Shown here piece after piece: positions 11,290 through 22,399 of a DNA stretch of 64,000 nucleotides. Source of the stretch: Ampelomyces quisqualis (taxonomy: Eukaryota; Ascomycota; Dothideomycetes; Pleosporales; Phaeosphaeriaceae); the NCBI GenBank assembly GCA_018398575.1, contig JAGTXZ010000002.1, positions 1,986,501-2,050,500 on the forward strand, given 5' to 3'. A program made the position numbers and the translations under genes. Position 1 is the first letter of the stretch, and every line of letters starts with the position of its first letter. Below the pieces are notes generated by a model, which saw only the letters and a list, made by a program, of their open reading frames with translations, did no database searches and was not told where the DNA came from.

Positions 11290-13444
11290 TATACCTACGC
11301 TTCTCTATAACTAGGGTATTAGTTTACGCCTTAACACTCTTGTTAACACTAGTGCTTAAGGTTTTCTATTTTTAAATTTACAAATTGTTTTATCTGTTTC
11401 TAAAGCCTTACAGCAACCTATCTAGAAGCTTTTCTTTTAGGTTTAGGTACGCAGTTTTAAGGATTAGATTACTTCTTTAGTTACTTAATTTATTTAACTA
11501 CACTTGAATATTAAAAGCTAAAAGATTTTAAACTGTCTATTCCTTATCTTTAATCTTAGGTCTTAGGATTGTATACTTAGCCTCTAATAGTTAAGACAAT
11601 TTAAGATTTAATTAGACACAGATAGGTTACAGTTTATTTAGCTATCTAAGTACCTCTATTTATATAATCCTTTACCCTCTATTCTTACTATTCTACATTA
11701 AGCTATAGTGCTAGCTACTATCTATCTTAATGTGCAACAACGCAACGCTCTATAGAAGAAAGAAGACTATTGTATCTAAAACAGTTCTTACTATTATTCT
11801 TCTTCTTCTATTTATTGTATCAAGAGATGCTTAAAGCTTCTCTTAGCCTAAAAAATCTTAGAGATTCTTTGCACCCTAACTAAGCAAAACAGTTTAAAGT
11901 CTAAATTCCTTCTAACTACCTGTATAGCTCTTATTTCTGCCAATACATTCTACTTTATTATAAAGAAGCTACAGAACAAGTTTTTTATAACAAGTCTCTA
12001 TAAAATTAACAGGATCCTTGCCTTTAAGAACAACGCAGACAATTAATACTAATTAGATAAGCAACTACTTGCCTGCTACTCCTAGTATTAGGATATATTT
12101 AGTAAGTTAGCAGCTAATTAATTGCCTTCTTATTGTCTGTATAATTACAAGATTATTCTTAAAAAACTATTACTAAATACGTTTAGTCTCCTGTACAAGC
12201 AGAATTAGGAGGAACTTAAAGCTACTAAGGCCTATGTCTAAAAACACCTTTAGAAGAGTTTTATTAAGGCTAGTTAAAGTCCTTTTGCTTTACTTATTAT
12301 TTGTGTACGCAAACTAAATAGAGATATACGCATCTATGTAGACTACTAGAAGATTAACGCTCTTACGCGCAAGGACGTCTATCTAATCTCTTGTATTAAT
12401 AAGCTGCTATTATGCCTTTCTAAAGCTAAGATCTTTACTAAGTTTAACATTAGGGCTGCCTTTAACAAAATTTGTATAAATCTTAACTCTAAAGAGTATA
12501 CTACCTTTTGGACCTATTACAGTATATATAAGTGTAAGGTTCTTTCTTTTAGCTTGTGTAATAGGCTAGCTACGTATTAGCGTTATATAAATAATATACT
12601 AATTAATTATTTTAAGAATTTCTGCATTGCGTATCTTAATAACATTCTAATCTACTCTAAGGATATAAACTTATATTAGGAACACGTCTAAAAGGTCTTA
12701 GAGCGCCTACGCACTGTAAGGCTACAAGTAGACATTTAGAAGAGTAAATTCTATGTAACTTACACAAAGTATCTAGGTTACGTTTTAATAAACAGAGGCA
12801 CTAAGGTTAATTCTAACAAGGTAGAAGCTCTCTAAAACTAGGCTAAACCTACTACAGTTACTAGCGTTAAGTTATTTCTTAGTTTTACTAGTTTCTATTA
12901 ACAATTTATTAAAGATTTCTTCTGTGTAGCTAAACTAATTATAAAGCTTTAGAGTCTCGCTACCTCTTTTGAATAGACTATAGACTGCTAACAAGCTTTT
13001 AATTAGATTAAAGCCTTACTCCTAGCTATTTCTACGCTATCTTATTTCTATTCTAAGTATAACACAAAATTAGAAACTAATGCGTTAGATAGAGTAATAG
13101 CAGGAGTACTCTCTTAAAGGCACTTAAATAACAAGTAGTATCTTATAGCCTTCTATAGCTACGCTCTATTTAGAGCTAAACTTAATTAAGAAATATATAA
13201 TAAAGAACTGTTTACTATCTTAAAAGCATTTAAGAAGTAAAGAGCTAAGCTTACTTTTAAATAGAGCTAAATCTAGGTATATTTAGACTATTGCTTCTTA
13301 GAATACTTTATAACTACAAAGGTTCTTAATGCACGTTAAGCTTAATAGGCAGAGATTATTACCTCTTTTAATTTCTGCATTAAGTACACGCCTAGCAAGC
13401 TTAACAAGTAAGCTAATATCTTAAGCTAAAGGAAACAGAACGTT
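11290..13444 (+). pseudogene. pol relic of element A, part 1: protease, reverse transcriptase, RNase H
   Basis: A protease-like block near 11310-11350 reads NTSAQGFLF, the gypsy DTGA active site with Asp changed to Asn. Reverse transcriptase follows: CVRKLNRDIRI then VDY and KINALTRKDV (about 12300-12370). The polymerase box at 12632-12661 reads YLNNILIYSKD, with both catalytic Asp of YxDD changed to Asn. RNase H-like sequence runs to 13440. The frame is cut by the insert at 13453 and resumes at 18594. Confidence 0.85.
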
Positions 13445-13452
13445 AGCAAAGT
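13445..13452. repeat. 8-bp target duplication of nested insert, left copy (AGCAAAGT)
   Basis: AGCAAAGT occurs here and again at 18586-18593. Sister elements B and C have a single uninterrupted copy at the equivalent place (minus strand, near 32985 and 60375), which is the empty site. The preceding T matches too, so 8 or 9 bp are compatible. Eight is the standard hAT size. Confidence 0.85.
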
Positions 13453-13592
13453 AATAGAGCCGCTTTTTGAGTTTTTGCGGCTAGGCTTTTCCTAGCAGAT
13501 TTCCTAGCAGCCTTGCTGGCTAGGTCTTTGGCAACTACAGTGCCCCTAGTAACAGCGTCGTTGACTTTAGATTTGCGTTTTCTTAGAGCTAT
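13453..13592 (-). pseudogene. Truncated N-terminal exon of the H3/CenH3-like gene
   Basis: From a probable RIP-altered start (ATA at 13592) the minus strand reads a basic peptide: RKRKSKVNDAV, then VVAKDLASKAARKSARKS, then LAAKTQKAAL. The ASKAARKSA part closely resembles the H3 tail around Lys23/Lys27. The frame is open to the end of the insert, where the sequence passes into element A, so the histone fold is missing. The copy at 8449-8989 aligns codon for codon over the start and KRK region and continues into the full fold. It is a truncated second copy. Confidence 0.6.
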
Positions 13593-14050
13593 AGTAGTAG
13601 TGTTGTAGAGTTGTAGATTTGATATTGTAATAATTTAGGTTGTTTTAGTGCCTAGTAAATGAGCGGTAAGCAGGCTTAGCGCAGGAAATTAGATCTTAGC
13701 ATAAAATTTCTGCAGGAGCTAATTTAAAACTAGCAGCGCTACCAGAAGACCAGAACGTAATAAAAAACTGTGTTAACTTACAGGCCTACCCAAAATTGCG
13801 CTAGCTTTCGTTCTAGCTATATATCAAAATTAAAGGGTAGATTTCTATAGACTTGTTTGTTGTTTATGTAAAATGGGCTAAAAGGCAGTAAGCGCAGGCG
13901 GTAGGCAAAAAGCACGCTAGTAGCCCGCGTGCGCACAGACTAACTTACCGCGTTATTAGTTGTAGGCTGCTAAAATAAAACACTAAAGCTACACGCCTGC
14001 AATAGCAACGCGCTTTATCGCATTGCTTTATTACACTTATCGCTATAGAA
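13593..14050. promoter_or_regulatory. Divergent intergenic region of the hAT-associated element
   Basis: It lies between the minus-strand histone-like exon and the plus-strand frames, so it probably holds both promoters. It is shared with the older copy (8990-9388 plus 21617-21675). A minus-strand intron-like segment starts GTAAGTTAACACAG near 13785, possibly a 5' UTR intron of the histone-like gene. No core promoter motif is certain. Confidence 0.4.
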
Positions 14051-15220
14051 TCTGTTAAGTCTGAGGAAATTAAGGTTGTTAACAAGCCTAAGGGCTTTCT
14101 ACTGCCTATTCCTGCTTAAATTCTGCCAAATTTCAAGGAAGAGGAGTAGGCCTAGCTTACAATAGTAATATTCTTAGAACTTTGTTATAAATTATACTAA
14201 TTTGTCTAGGGTTTTGCTTCTAGGGATAAGGAGATTAGCTATATCCTTAACTCTTGTGGTAGTAATACTCCAAAGCAAGGCCGCCTAACAAATTTCTAAG
14301 TTAACTCTAGCAGGCAACTTAGCAGCAGCGCTATACAATCTAAGGAGCTAGCTGCTATTGCAAAGGCTAAATCCTTAGACTAATCAGCTAAATACCAGCT
14401 TAAGAAGAAGGTTAAGAGAGGCAATAGGTACACAGCGTTGTCTTTAAGGCAACAAGTCAAGAAACTTAAGTATAAGCTTAAGGCCTAGGCAGCCAAGCGT
14501 TTTGATAGCAAGCAGTCTAGTAAGTTATCACACCTTTTTATTACGTTAGTTTTACTTACATGCAAAGCTAAGTAGTTAACAGCCTCTATTGCTTAAGTTA
14601 ATTAAAAATAGAAGGCTATCCAAATTGAAATTAATATGCGCGCCTACAACGTTGTTATAAAGAGGTCCTCTTCTGCAATTTCAGACTTAAAGCAAAAAAA
14701 ATTGTTAGCTTAAGCTTATACCCGCGTTTTTGGGCCTAGTAGGGCTGTAGAGGAGATACTCTGAAAGGAGTATACTTGTAGGCTACACCTTCTTAAGAGG
14801 AATGGCTTTAAGACACTACAGGCTAAGGCTAAATGGCTAAAATTTCGCGATAAGCTAACGCCTAACAAGTTAGCTCTAGTTACTAATTAGAATTGGCAGT
14901 AAGTTTATCACGTTATTTTATTACATACTTATTCTGACTAGTCTGCCAAGAGGCGTAAGCCTACACCCCCCCCTAAGTTTAATTAGCCTCTGCAGCTCTA
15001 TGGTAATAGGCTATACGTTAAGGGACGCGATAATACTAAATGTAAAGAAGAGGTTAACAATTCTAGTAAAGAGCTAGAGGCATACTATAAGACACTGCCT
15101 AATAAATATAAAGATAAGAAGGATAAGAATTAGAGCAACAGCACTTAAGAGGAGTTCTCTAATAGTACTTAGGAGGGCTGTTTAGACGCTAAGTAACATA
15201 TATAATTAAAGTTGCTGTAT
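14050..15220 (+). pseudogene. Unrecognised frame upstream of the hAT transposase
   Basis: The plus strand reads as a protein with occasional TAG/TAA where Gln or Trp codons are expected. Lys-rich segments such as QLKKKVKRGNRYTALSLRQQ (about 14398-14457) and HLLKRNGFKTLQAKAKWLKF (about 14790-14850) are well preserved. Two intron-like inserts begin GTAAGTTATCAC (14526) and GTAAGTTTATCAC (14900). The coiled-coil and basic character suggest a DNA-binding N-terminal part of the transposase gene or a separate element protein. I do not recognise the family. Confidence 0.45.
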
Positions 15221-15459
15221 ATTATTGCCTAATATAGTTAAGACTGGAAAATTTTGCTACTACTGTAAAACCTAATTTCTTAATTTCTGAAAGTTCAGCC
15301 CTACTATCTGCCCCCTAACTAGAGGAATAACGCCTCTAGCAGAACGCCTACCTCTCTTACTTAAAGTAACACTAAACTATAGTTTTGCTATTCTATTGTT
15401 GCTGCAATTACTACCCTCTTCCTACAAGACATTACTACTTTGTTATCACACTTTTTTAT

Positions 15460-18160
15460 TACACACATAGACCTAAGCAACCCCCCTTTACTCCCAGACA
15501 ACCTATACTCTAATCTGCCTAAAATACTCTACAAATTTACACTTAACGCCCCCTAAATCCTTAAGTCTAGAATTAAGAGAATAGTTACTGTCCTTAAGCA
15601 GCCAATTTAAGATAATGCTACTGTATGTGCCGCATAGGATGCCTAGTAGCAGAACACGTTATAGGCCCAAGACTCTAATAATTCTAATCCTTAATAGGGT
15701 AGAGCCAAACGTTCTGCTATTATATAGACTCAATTTAGAGAAGAAGCCTATATTAAAAGCGGCAAACCACACGTATATTACCTAAACTATAGGCACATAC
15801 TTTAATACCTAACCAACAAGCATATAGGGACAAAATACCTTAGCAACTACCTTTAGTCTAATAGTTGTAGAGAGGTTACAGAATCTATCTACACAAGGCA
15901 GCTACTCCTATTTGTTACACTATTATGTCTACAACCCCTGCAACTGTTTACTACCCAGCAATTTAAACTAGAAATTGTACAGGTACTTCTTAATAGAAAC
16001 TAGTCTTTTTGAACATTAGAGCGACCCTTATTTTGCCGCTTTATAGAGTTTCTTTAGCCTGGCACTACTATACCCAGCTAATACAAGTTCACTCTTATAC
16101 TCTAGGAACAATACAAGCAGGTAACTAAAAACCTTCTTTCTAATCTTAGCAAATCAACAAAAATCTCAATCGCCCTTAACGCCTAGTCTGCAGCCAACTA
16201 CCTAAGCTTTTTAGCTATTAAAGCCTATTATATTAACACTAGTTAGCAGATAAGAGAGGTTCTATTAGATTTTGTGCCCTTGCGTAGGCGGCACACTAGG
16301 GTTTCTATAGCATCTAATCTTATGCGGGTACTTAAAAACACAAAAACATCAAAACAATTACTAGCAGTTACCTGCAACAACGCTTTAAACAACAGTACCC
16401 TTAGCAGAAGCCTAGAAAGCAATCTTGCTAATAAGAGGGTTTCTTGGAACGCAAAGGAAAACACTATACCATGCCTCGCCTATATTATCAACCTAGTAGT
16501 GCAGGACATAATAGCCTACCTAAGGCTAACAGCCTCGCCTGAGATTAAAGGGGCTTAGTAGCTGCAACGCCATCACGTTTACTAGATTAATAATAGCATA
16601 TTAGTGCCCAACTCCTTACAAAAGGTATGTTACACCCTTTATTACAATTCTTTATCACGCACTAAGCTCCCCTAGATCCAGGCAATTTATATTGCTATTG
16701 ATTTATCCCCTTAACGTTTTAAACAATTCCTAAAGGTACAATCTAATATACTGCCAAAAAATTAACTCTGTGTAATTTAAGATGTTAAGACTAGGTAGAA
16801 TTTAACCTATAATATGTGCGAGCGCGCCTACTCCCTAGCTACTTATATTAACAAGTGGCTAGAGCAAGAGATTACACTTAATTAGGCCCTGTAAGGTAGC
16901 AGCAGTAATTTATAAGACAATAACGCAGTTGTAGACTTTAAGAACCTTAAAAGGCTTTGGCTAGCACCTGCTAAGTAGTTACACCTTAAGGTAATAACAC
17001 GCATGCTAGCAAACTTTAAAACAGCTACTAATAGAATTAGTAAAAGCAACACACCTTAGGCCCTGTACATCTAGTTAATATACAACTAACTTTTTAACTT
17101 CCTAGATTAAATAACAACTAAGCTATCTAACAAGGAGGATAAGACTAGCTATTGCAAGAAGTGGCTAGCTGTAGTAAAGGCAGCAGTAGAGAAAGGCAAG
17201 AAGAAGTTGTTAAAGTATTATTTACGCACAGATAAGAAACAAGGATATCTTTACAACGTCGCAACTATCCTTAATCTATTCTAGAAGCTTACTGCATATA
17301 AGGTAGAGACTATGTTTATTACACATGTTTATTACAGCGCACTGCTAATAACACCTAGGGTAACACATAGAGACTAGACTTTAAACGTACATACTAGTGT
17401 TAGTTTCTAGACTACATTAATTAATACAAAAACAACCCTGCAGCAACAAACAGAGACTGCACTCTAGTTTGTCCTTTGTAACTACAGCGTCTACCTAAAC
17501 ACTAGTAGTTTAGGAGGCTTCCCTTCTAAACGACATAGTCTAGTAGGTTAAGCGCTAATATCTCTTATAAAACTAACGCAAGCATTAGACTACTCTGTGC
17601 AGAAGCTTTCTGCTACCTTAGCACTTCTTTAACTAGTAAAGAAGATAAAGAGGAGTTATTAAATATACTTGTCTGGTAGCAGGCTAATATAGACACGTAC
17701 CTACGCCTAGCCTAGGTAGCTAAAGACGTACTAGCTGTACAGCTTACAGAAGTTAGGGTTAAGCGCTTGTTTAATACTGCAAGAGAAGTCCTAGAAGATT
17801 AACAGCACAGGCTTAGAGCAAAAACAATCTAGAAGATTATAGTTGTAAAACACGCAATTACTAAGGAGGACGTACAACTAAACTGTTCTACACTATAATT
17901 GCTAACTACAGGATCCTAACACAGCGCTAAGAGTGTCTAGAATCTACTTAAGCTTCTAGGTTCTATTAATTTTGCTAGTCTAACTAGCTCTAGAATCTAA
18001 CGTTTTAAGGATTAGACAAGCAATAAGGAGCAGGAGGGTAACAGAGAAGATAACATTAGGGAATCTGCAACGCCTTTATATAGTGCACTACTTCAGACTC
18101 TTTAGTACAAGCAGCGTCTACAGAGGAAGAGATTAAGGCCTTCTTGTTTCTTAGACTAGC
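15460..18160 (+). pseudogene. hAT-family transposase relic
   Basis: The best-preserved transposon gene here. A BED-finger-like segment (GKPHVYYLNYRHIL, about 15755-15800) is followed by the hAT core: an LNA..SAANYLSFLAI block near 16180-16220, VTCNNALNNSTL near 16370 (the family has an Asp-Asn-Ala-Ser-Asn motif; Asp here is Asn), and IPCLAYIINLVVQDI at about 16467-16512. The C-terminal dimerisation region appears near 17755-17850 (VKRLFNTAREVLED). An uninterrupted frame of 94 codons survives at 16274-16558. An intron-like break starts GTATGTTACACC at 16626. RIP stops make it non-functional, but far fewer than in its neighbours. Confidence 0.85.
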
Positions 18161-18397
18161 AAGCGTGATAAAAAAATGTAATAAACAGTAGCTCTTAACT
18201 ATCTAAAACAACCTTGGTTAAAAACTGTAATAAACATCTATAATAAGCAGATTATAAAGCTTATTAAACAGCTGCAAGATTAGACTATTCCTGCGATAAC
18301 CTTATTTTAGGATATACGCTAAAATACACTTATTTCTTTTGCCTTACTTTACTCCTAAGTGACATACTTGTTACGGGCGTTAGATTAGAGGCGCTGC

Positions 18398-18585
18398 ACA
18401 AGTATAACCCTATAGCAGGTACCCTAACTAAACCAACAACCTAACCTTAACACCCTAAGCTGTATACCCTAACCTGAACCCTACACTAGCCCCTACATAA
18501 CCTAAACCCTACCCTACCCCCCTTGTGCTTAACCCCAACCCAACCCCTACCTATAAGTAGGTACCCTAAACCTATTTACTAGCGT
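18398..18585. repeat. Degenerate telomere-like C-rich stretch at the hAT element 3' end
   Basis: A run of irregular CCCTAA/CCTAAC/ACCCTA units (for example TACCCTAAC, ACACCCTAAGC, AACCCTAC) ending CCTATTTACTAGCGT at the insertion border. It resembles fungal telomere repeat (CCCTAA) variants but is not a clean tandem array. A related, more decayed stretch at 29209-29430 also finishes CCTATTTACTAG, so it seems to be a property of the element's end rather than a fossil telomere. Confidence 0.6.
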
Positions 18586-18593
18586 AGCAAAGT

Positions 18594-20240
18594 TAAGGCT
18601 GCTTAACAAGACAATAGATCCTGTGTACTTCTAGGACCTAAACGCCTAAACCTCTAGGTTAACTCTAAACTAGCTTAGAACTACGTTTGTAACTAGCTAG
18701 AGATTAATATATTAGCTATTTTAGTTTACTCTATTAGTGCCCTCTTAAACATTAACTCTTTAGAACTAATTAAAGCTCTACTAGTAGAGAATTGCTACTT
18801 TTTTAAGGAAAAACGCCTTACGTTGCTACAGCTATACTGCGTCTAAGAAAGACTACTACTATATTACTTACGCTTTTATGTACTTACAGATTCTTTCTTT
18901 TGCACTTAACTAATTAGAGAGGCTTATAATTAGGTATCTACTACTTACCTAAGCGCTACAAAGATATATTAGCTCTTAGCTTAGTAGTATTATTAGAAAG
19001 GTATAGAAGCTACATGTAAACGCTATGTACAAAACTGCGTTACCTATTAAAGATCCTATCTAAGACATCTCTAATCCTAAGGTTTCTTCTATCTGTTACT
19101 AATTCTTAATAGGCCTATATAGCATTTAAGTATAGATTTTAAGACATTTCTAACAGATTATTATAGCTATAATTAAATTATAGTTGTTATTAATTGTCTA
19201 TCTAAGCAAGCTGTTTTTATTTCTTGCTATAAAATAATTAACACTTAAAAAATAGCTTACTTGTTTATCTAATAGGTATACTAATTTAGCTACACGCCTA
19301 AAAGCATAGTGTTTAACTACAGCCTCTAGTTTATATCCTAATTCTAGTCTAAGTTCTGCAAGATTCTAGGTGTGCAACTTAAGCTTTCTACAGCCTACTA
19401 TAAATAAACTAATAGACAAACTAAGATTATAAATAAGTATATTAATTAATAATTAAGGCTCTTTATATTCTATTACTAGAACAACTAGAGTAACCTCTTG
19501 CTAGTAATTAATTAAGCCTAAGCTACGCTGCTTTACTCTGCAATTAGTATAGCGCTATACTAGCTCTTATTTAGATCTAAACTATAACAGAGCTAGAATT
19601 ATATATTATCTCTTTTAAAATACAAAGATATAAATGTTAAGAATGCCTTAAGCTTAGCTACCTGCATGCATAAAGCCTAGCGCACAGCTAAAGATAATAT
19701 AGAGAAGGCGCAGTAACAGATAGCTGCTAAGGTAAATAAATATTGTTAACCTGTTAATTAAGTAGTAGGTAATAAGGTTTACCTCTTAACCTAAAACCTA
19801 TCTGTTACTTGCCTAAGTTGCAAACTTGCTAAATTGTAAGAAGGCTTCTTTAAAGTTCTAAAACAAGTTAGCTATTTATTCTACCTAAAGCTACCTAAAG
19901 GTTCTAAGATCTATAACGTGTTTGCTTTAGACGTCTTTTGTAAGGACCTTAACAACCTCTTACCTAGTTAGCTAAGCCTAAACCTATCTAGCATCCTAAT
20001 TTAAGGCGTTAAAGAATAGAAAGTAAAAGAGATTTTTGCTAGTAAGCTGTACTGCTCTATCCTAAAGTATTGCGTAAAGTAGGTAGGTTATAACTCTAAT
20101 CTTACCTAGTATAATATACTAAACTTTATAAGAGCTCTATATATGCTACAAGCGTTCTATAAACGCTATCTAAAACAGCTAGAACTTCTACAAGCGTTAG
20201 CTAAGTAGATTACAGCATAGAAAAAAGAAGTTAAAGACCT
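18594..20240 (+). pseudogene. pol relic of element A, part 2: integrase and chromodomain
   Basis: This resumes the frame cut at 13452. Integrase core: SIDFKTFLTDYY near 19130, then FSYTPKSIV, then KFCKILGVQLKLSTAYY near 19350-19395, the standard gypsy integrase order. It ends in a chromodomain-like segment at about 20020-20130 (KLYCSILKY, then VGYNSNLT), which places the family in the chromoviruses, whose chromodomain targets integration to marked heterochromatin. Numerous TAG/TAA stops are present. Confidence 0.85.
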
Positions 20241-20315
20241 TATATTACTTTAAGATAACTATATTAGGGAAATTAAACTTAATATTGCAACTACTACACT
20301 AGTAGGTAATAACTA

Positions 20316-21005
20316 TTAACAATAGAAGCCTTACTCTTCTATTAGATCTAACAGCAGACTATAGCTGCCTTTAGTAGAACGCTCTTAACTATCTAACTCT
20401 CTAGGTATAGACACTAACGTACTACCTAGTTTTCCTCTGTTGTAGAGCTGCACATAAGAGCTGCCTAACCTTACTACTACCTTCTTTACCTTCTACTCTA
20501 CTCTAGATACTATAAGAGTATTTACTAACTCTACTACTACTCTAACTAGCCTAGACACAAACTGCTTAAGAGTCTTTACCTTTCTAGCTATTGTCTTAAC
20601 CTTCTTAGCTAACTCCTCCCTCTAGTAGTAAGCGCTAACTAGCAGGTTAGTAGTATTTAAGTTAGCTACTTATACAGAGCTAACCTGTATAGCAGTAGCT
20701 AACTAAAACACAGCTAACTACACGTTAGCTTTCTTTTCTGCTCTTACCTTGTCTTTTTTGTTACTACCTAAGGCAGTAAACATGCAATTAAGAGCTTCTA
20801 AAAGACTATTATACTCTTAGCCTATATATTAGAAAACTAGCTAACACTTCTTATTTAAGAGTGTGCTATAAGTACACTTTTTAGACACGTCTAAATAGAA
20901 TCTAAACTTAATATTAAAATAGCTGCAGGCTAAAGCTCTTGCAGCCTATAAGTAAACAACCTAATAGGCTAAAAGATAAGCCTTAGAAGAGATAGGAATA
21001 GGTAT
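20316..21005 (-). pseudogene. Antisense accessory frame in element A (230 codons)
   Basis: On the strand opposite to pol, between the chromodomain and the polypurine tract, one frame of 230 codons aligns with 30547-31236 (element B) and 57922-58632 (element C). The start codon here reads ATA (ATG in B and C). Interruptions are all TAG at positions compatible with Trp, Gln or Arg codons changed by RIP, and A and B have exactly the same length. No family is recognised; see the copy in element B for the features of the predicted protein. Confidence 0.6.
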
Positions 21006-21327
21006 TATGTATATCTGCAAAACAGTTAGCTAGTAATTAAAACAGAAGGGCAGTTAGATAGTAGTAGAGATATAAACGTGTAAGAGAAAAGTGTAAGGAA
21101 GTAGTATACTAAGGACTAGCCTTGTATATATGCTCTAAAAACTTAAGGTAAAGTTAAGATAATAAACACGCTGCGCGCTTAGCAAAACAATAACAAATAG
21201 CTATAACGCGTTATTACAATGTTAAACTTAAGGTAAATAGAAGTTTGCGAAAATTTTAGAAAGTATCTAAATAGACACTAATACAAACCTAATTAATAGG
21301 AACTATTAAATTTAAGAAGAGGAGTAA

Positions 21328-21616
21328 TGTAACAAGCATATGCAAATATATGTTATATCTAATACCTTACTAGGCTTAGTAATAGATTATTAAGAGGCTA
21401 CACTAAAGGTACTCTAATACTGCTCTAACTTAGTTGCTACGCCTACTATAAGTATAAGCCTATTGCATTAGATAGAGGACAAGTTTTTCTTGTCCTTCTG
21501 TACAAGACCTATAGGTGTATAGCTAATCTAGAATCTCTAATACAACACGCACTCCTATATGCCTCTAATACGTATCTAATTTAATTTTAATAGCTATACC
21601 TACCTACGTTGTTACA
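21328..21616 (+). repeat. 3' LTR of element A
   Basis: 289 bp, preceded by the polypurine tract AAGAAGAGGAGTAA and followed by target copy ACGCC (21617-21621). It is identical in length to the 5' LTR at 9389. Confidence 0.9.
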
Positions 21617-21675
21617 ACGCCTATATTAGCTACACGCTTTATTACATTATTTTATTACGCTTAACACTATAGAAT
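21617..21675. mobile_element. Older hAT-associated copy, right part
   Basis: This 59-bp piece continues the old copy interrupted by element A and matches about 13990-14050. Its first five bases are the target duplication. It is cut at 21676 by the LTR of copia element D. Confidence 0.65.
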
Positions 21676-21894
21676 TGTAATAGAAAATATAAATTAGCAG
21701 ATTACAAGGTTGTTACGTGTAATAACTAAGCATGTTACTAATAAGATAGAATCTATTTAGAACTAGACTAACTTATTAAGCTGTTTCTTAGCTTAGTATA
21801 TTTAATCTAATTAATCCTTACATAGTATAGAATAAGTAATACAATCCTTTTTTACTTATAACAATTTAATCTATAGTATTGCTTAGCTTCTACA
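21676..21894 (+). repeat. 5' LTR of copia element D
   Basis: 219 bp, starting TGTAATAGAAAATATAAATT and ending CTTCTACA. It is nearly the same as the 3' copy, with RIP-type transitions between them. Confidence 0.8.
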
Positions 21895-22399
21895 GTTATA
21901 AGCCCTGCGTTATAAGACTATAGTGTTAATCTCCTCTGCGTACCTTATATTGCTAAGGTACTGCCTAGATTAACAATTACTCTAAAACTTCTTAAAACTC
22001 TCTTTCAAATACTTTTCTTAAACCAACTAGTTAACAATTATAGACTTCTATTCTAACAACAAGATTAGCCCTAACGTTCTTTTAAATAGTTAGCTAGACT
22101 AGCTGTACTAGTTTGCCTAACTCTAGCTATATGCTCGCAATAAAGAAGTCTAGGATTAGATTAACCTTAACAGCAACACAGTGCCCTTAATTAACAATAA
22201 GGAACCTAAGTACCCTAAGCTTTTATCTGCTCTAAGCTAACTAGTCTTAGCTTTACTACCTAGAGCTACTAACCTAGACACGCAAATCTATAATAAAGCT
22301 TTTAATTAATATAATCTAAAGCTAGCTGCTTTTAAACTTGCCTCTAGCAGGTACAAAGAAGACGTTTGCTAATACAAAGTTAATATATTAAAATAGACT

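Larger units (their letters stand above)
13453..18585 (+). mobile_element. hAT-type DNA transposon with divergent histone-like tail exon
   Basis: A 5133-bp unit inserted in the pol gene of element A with an 8-bp target duplication. It is clearly younger than its host: TGA, TCA, CCA and TGG trinucleotides, nearly absent around it, are common here. Content in order: a minus-strand histone-like tail exon (13592-13453), a divergent intergenic stretch, a plus-strand unidentified frame (about 14050-15220), a hAT transposase relic (about 15460-18160), and a C-rich telomere-like terminal stretch (18398-18585). I see no convincing terminal inverted repeats, so the unit may be 5'-truncated or of an unusual type. 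Confidence 0.8.
9389..21616 (+). mobile_element. Ty3/gypsy chromovirus, element A (split by a nested insertion)
   Basis: An LTR retrotransposon read on the plus strand. It has two 289-bp LTRs (9389-9677 and 21328-21616) that begin TGTAACAAGC and end TTGTTACA, with a perfect 5-bp target duplication. Order: LTR, gag, protease, reverse transcriptase, RNase H, integrase, chromodomain, an antisense accessory frame, polypurine tract AAGAAGAGGAGTAA, LTR. Removing the nested insert (13453-18585 plus one 8-bp target copy) leaves 7087 bp, close to the 7111 bp of sister element B. All frames are broken by TAG/TAA from RIP, so it cannot move by itself. Confidence 0.93.

Noticed and set aside
16243..16464. 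73-codon minus frame in the hAT region
   Set aside because: Antisense shadow of the hAT transposase frame on the plus strand.
18398..18585. Interstitial or true telomere
   Set aside because: Units are irregular, end exactly at a transposon border with a target duplication, and a similar end is seen at 29.4 kb.
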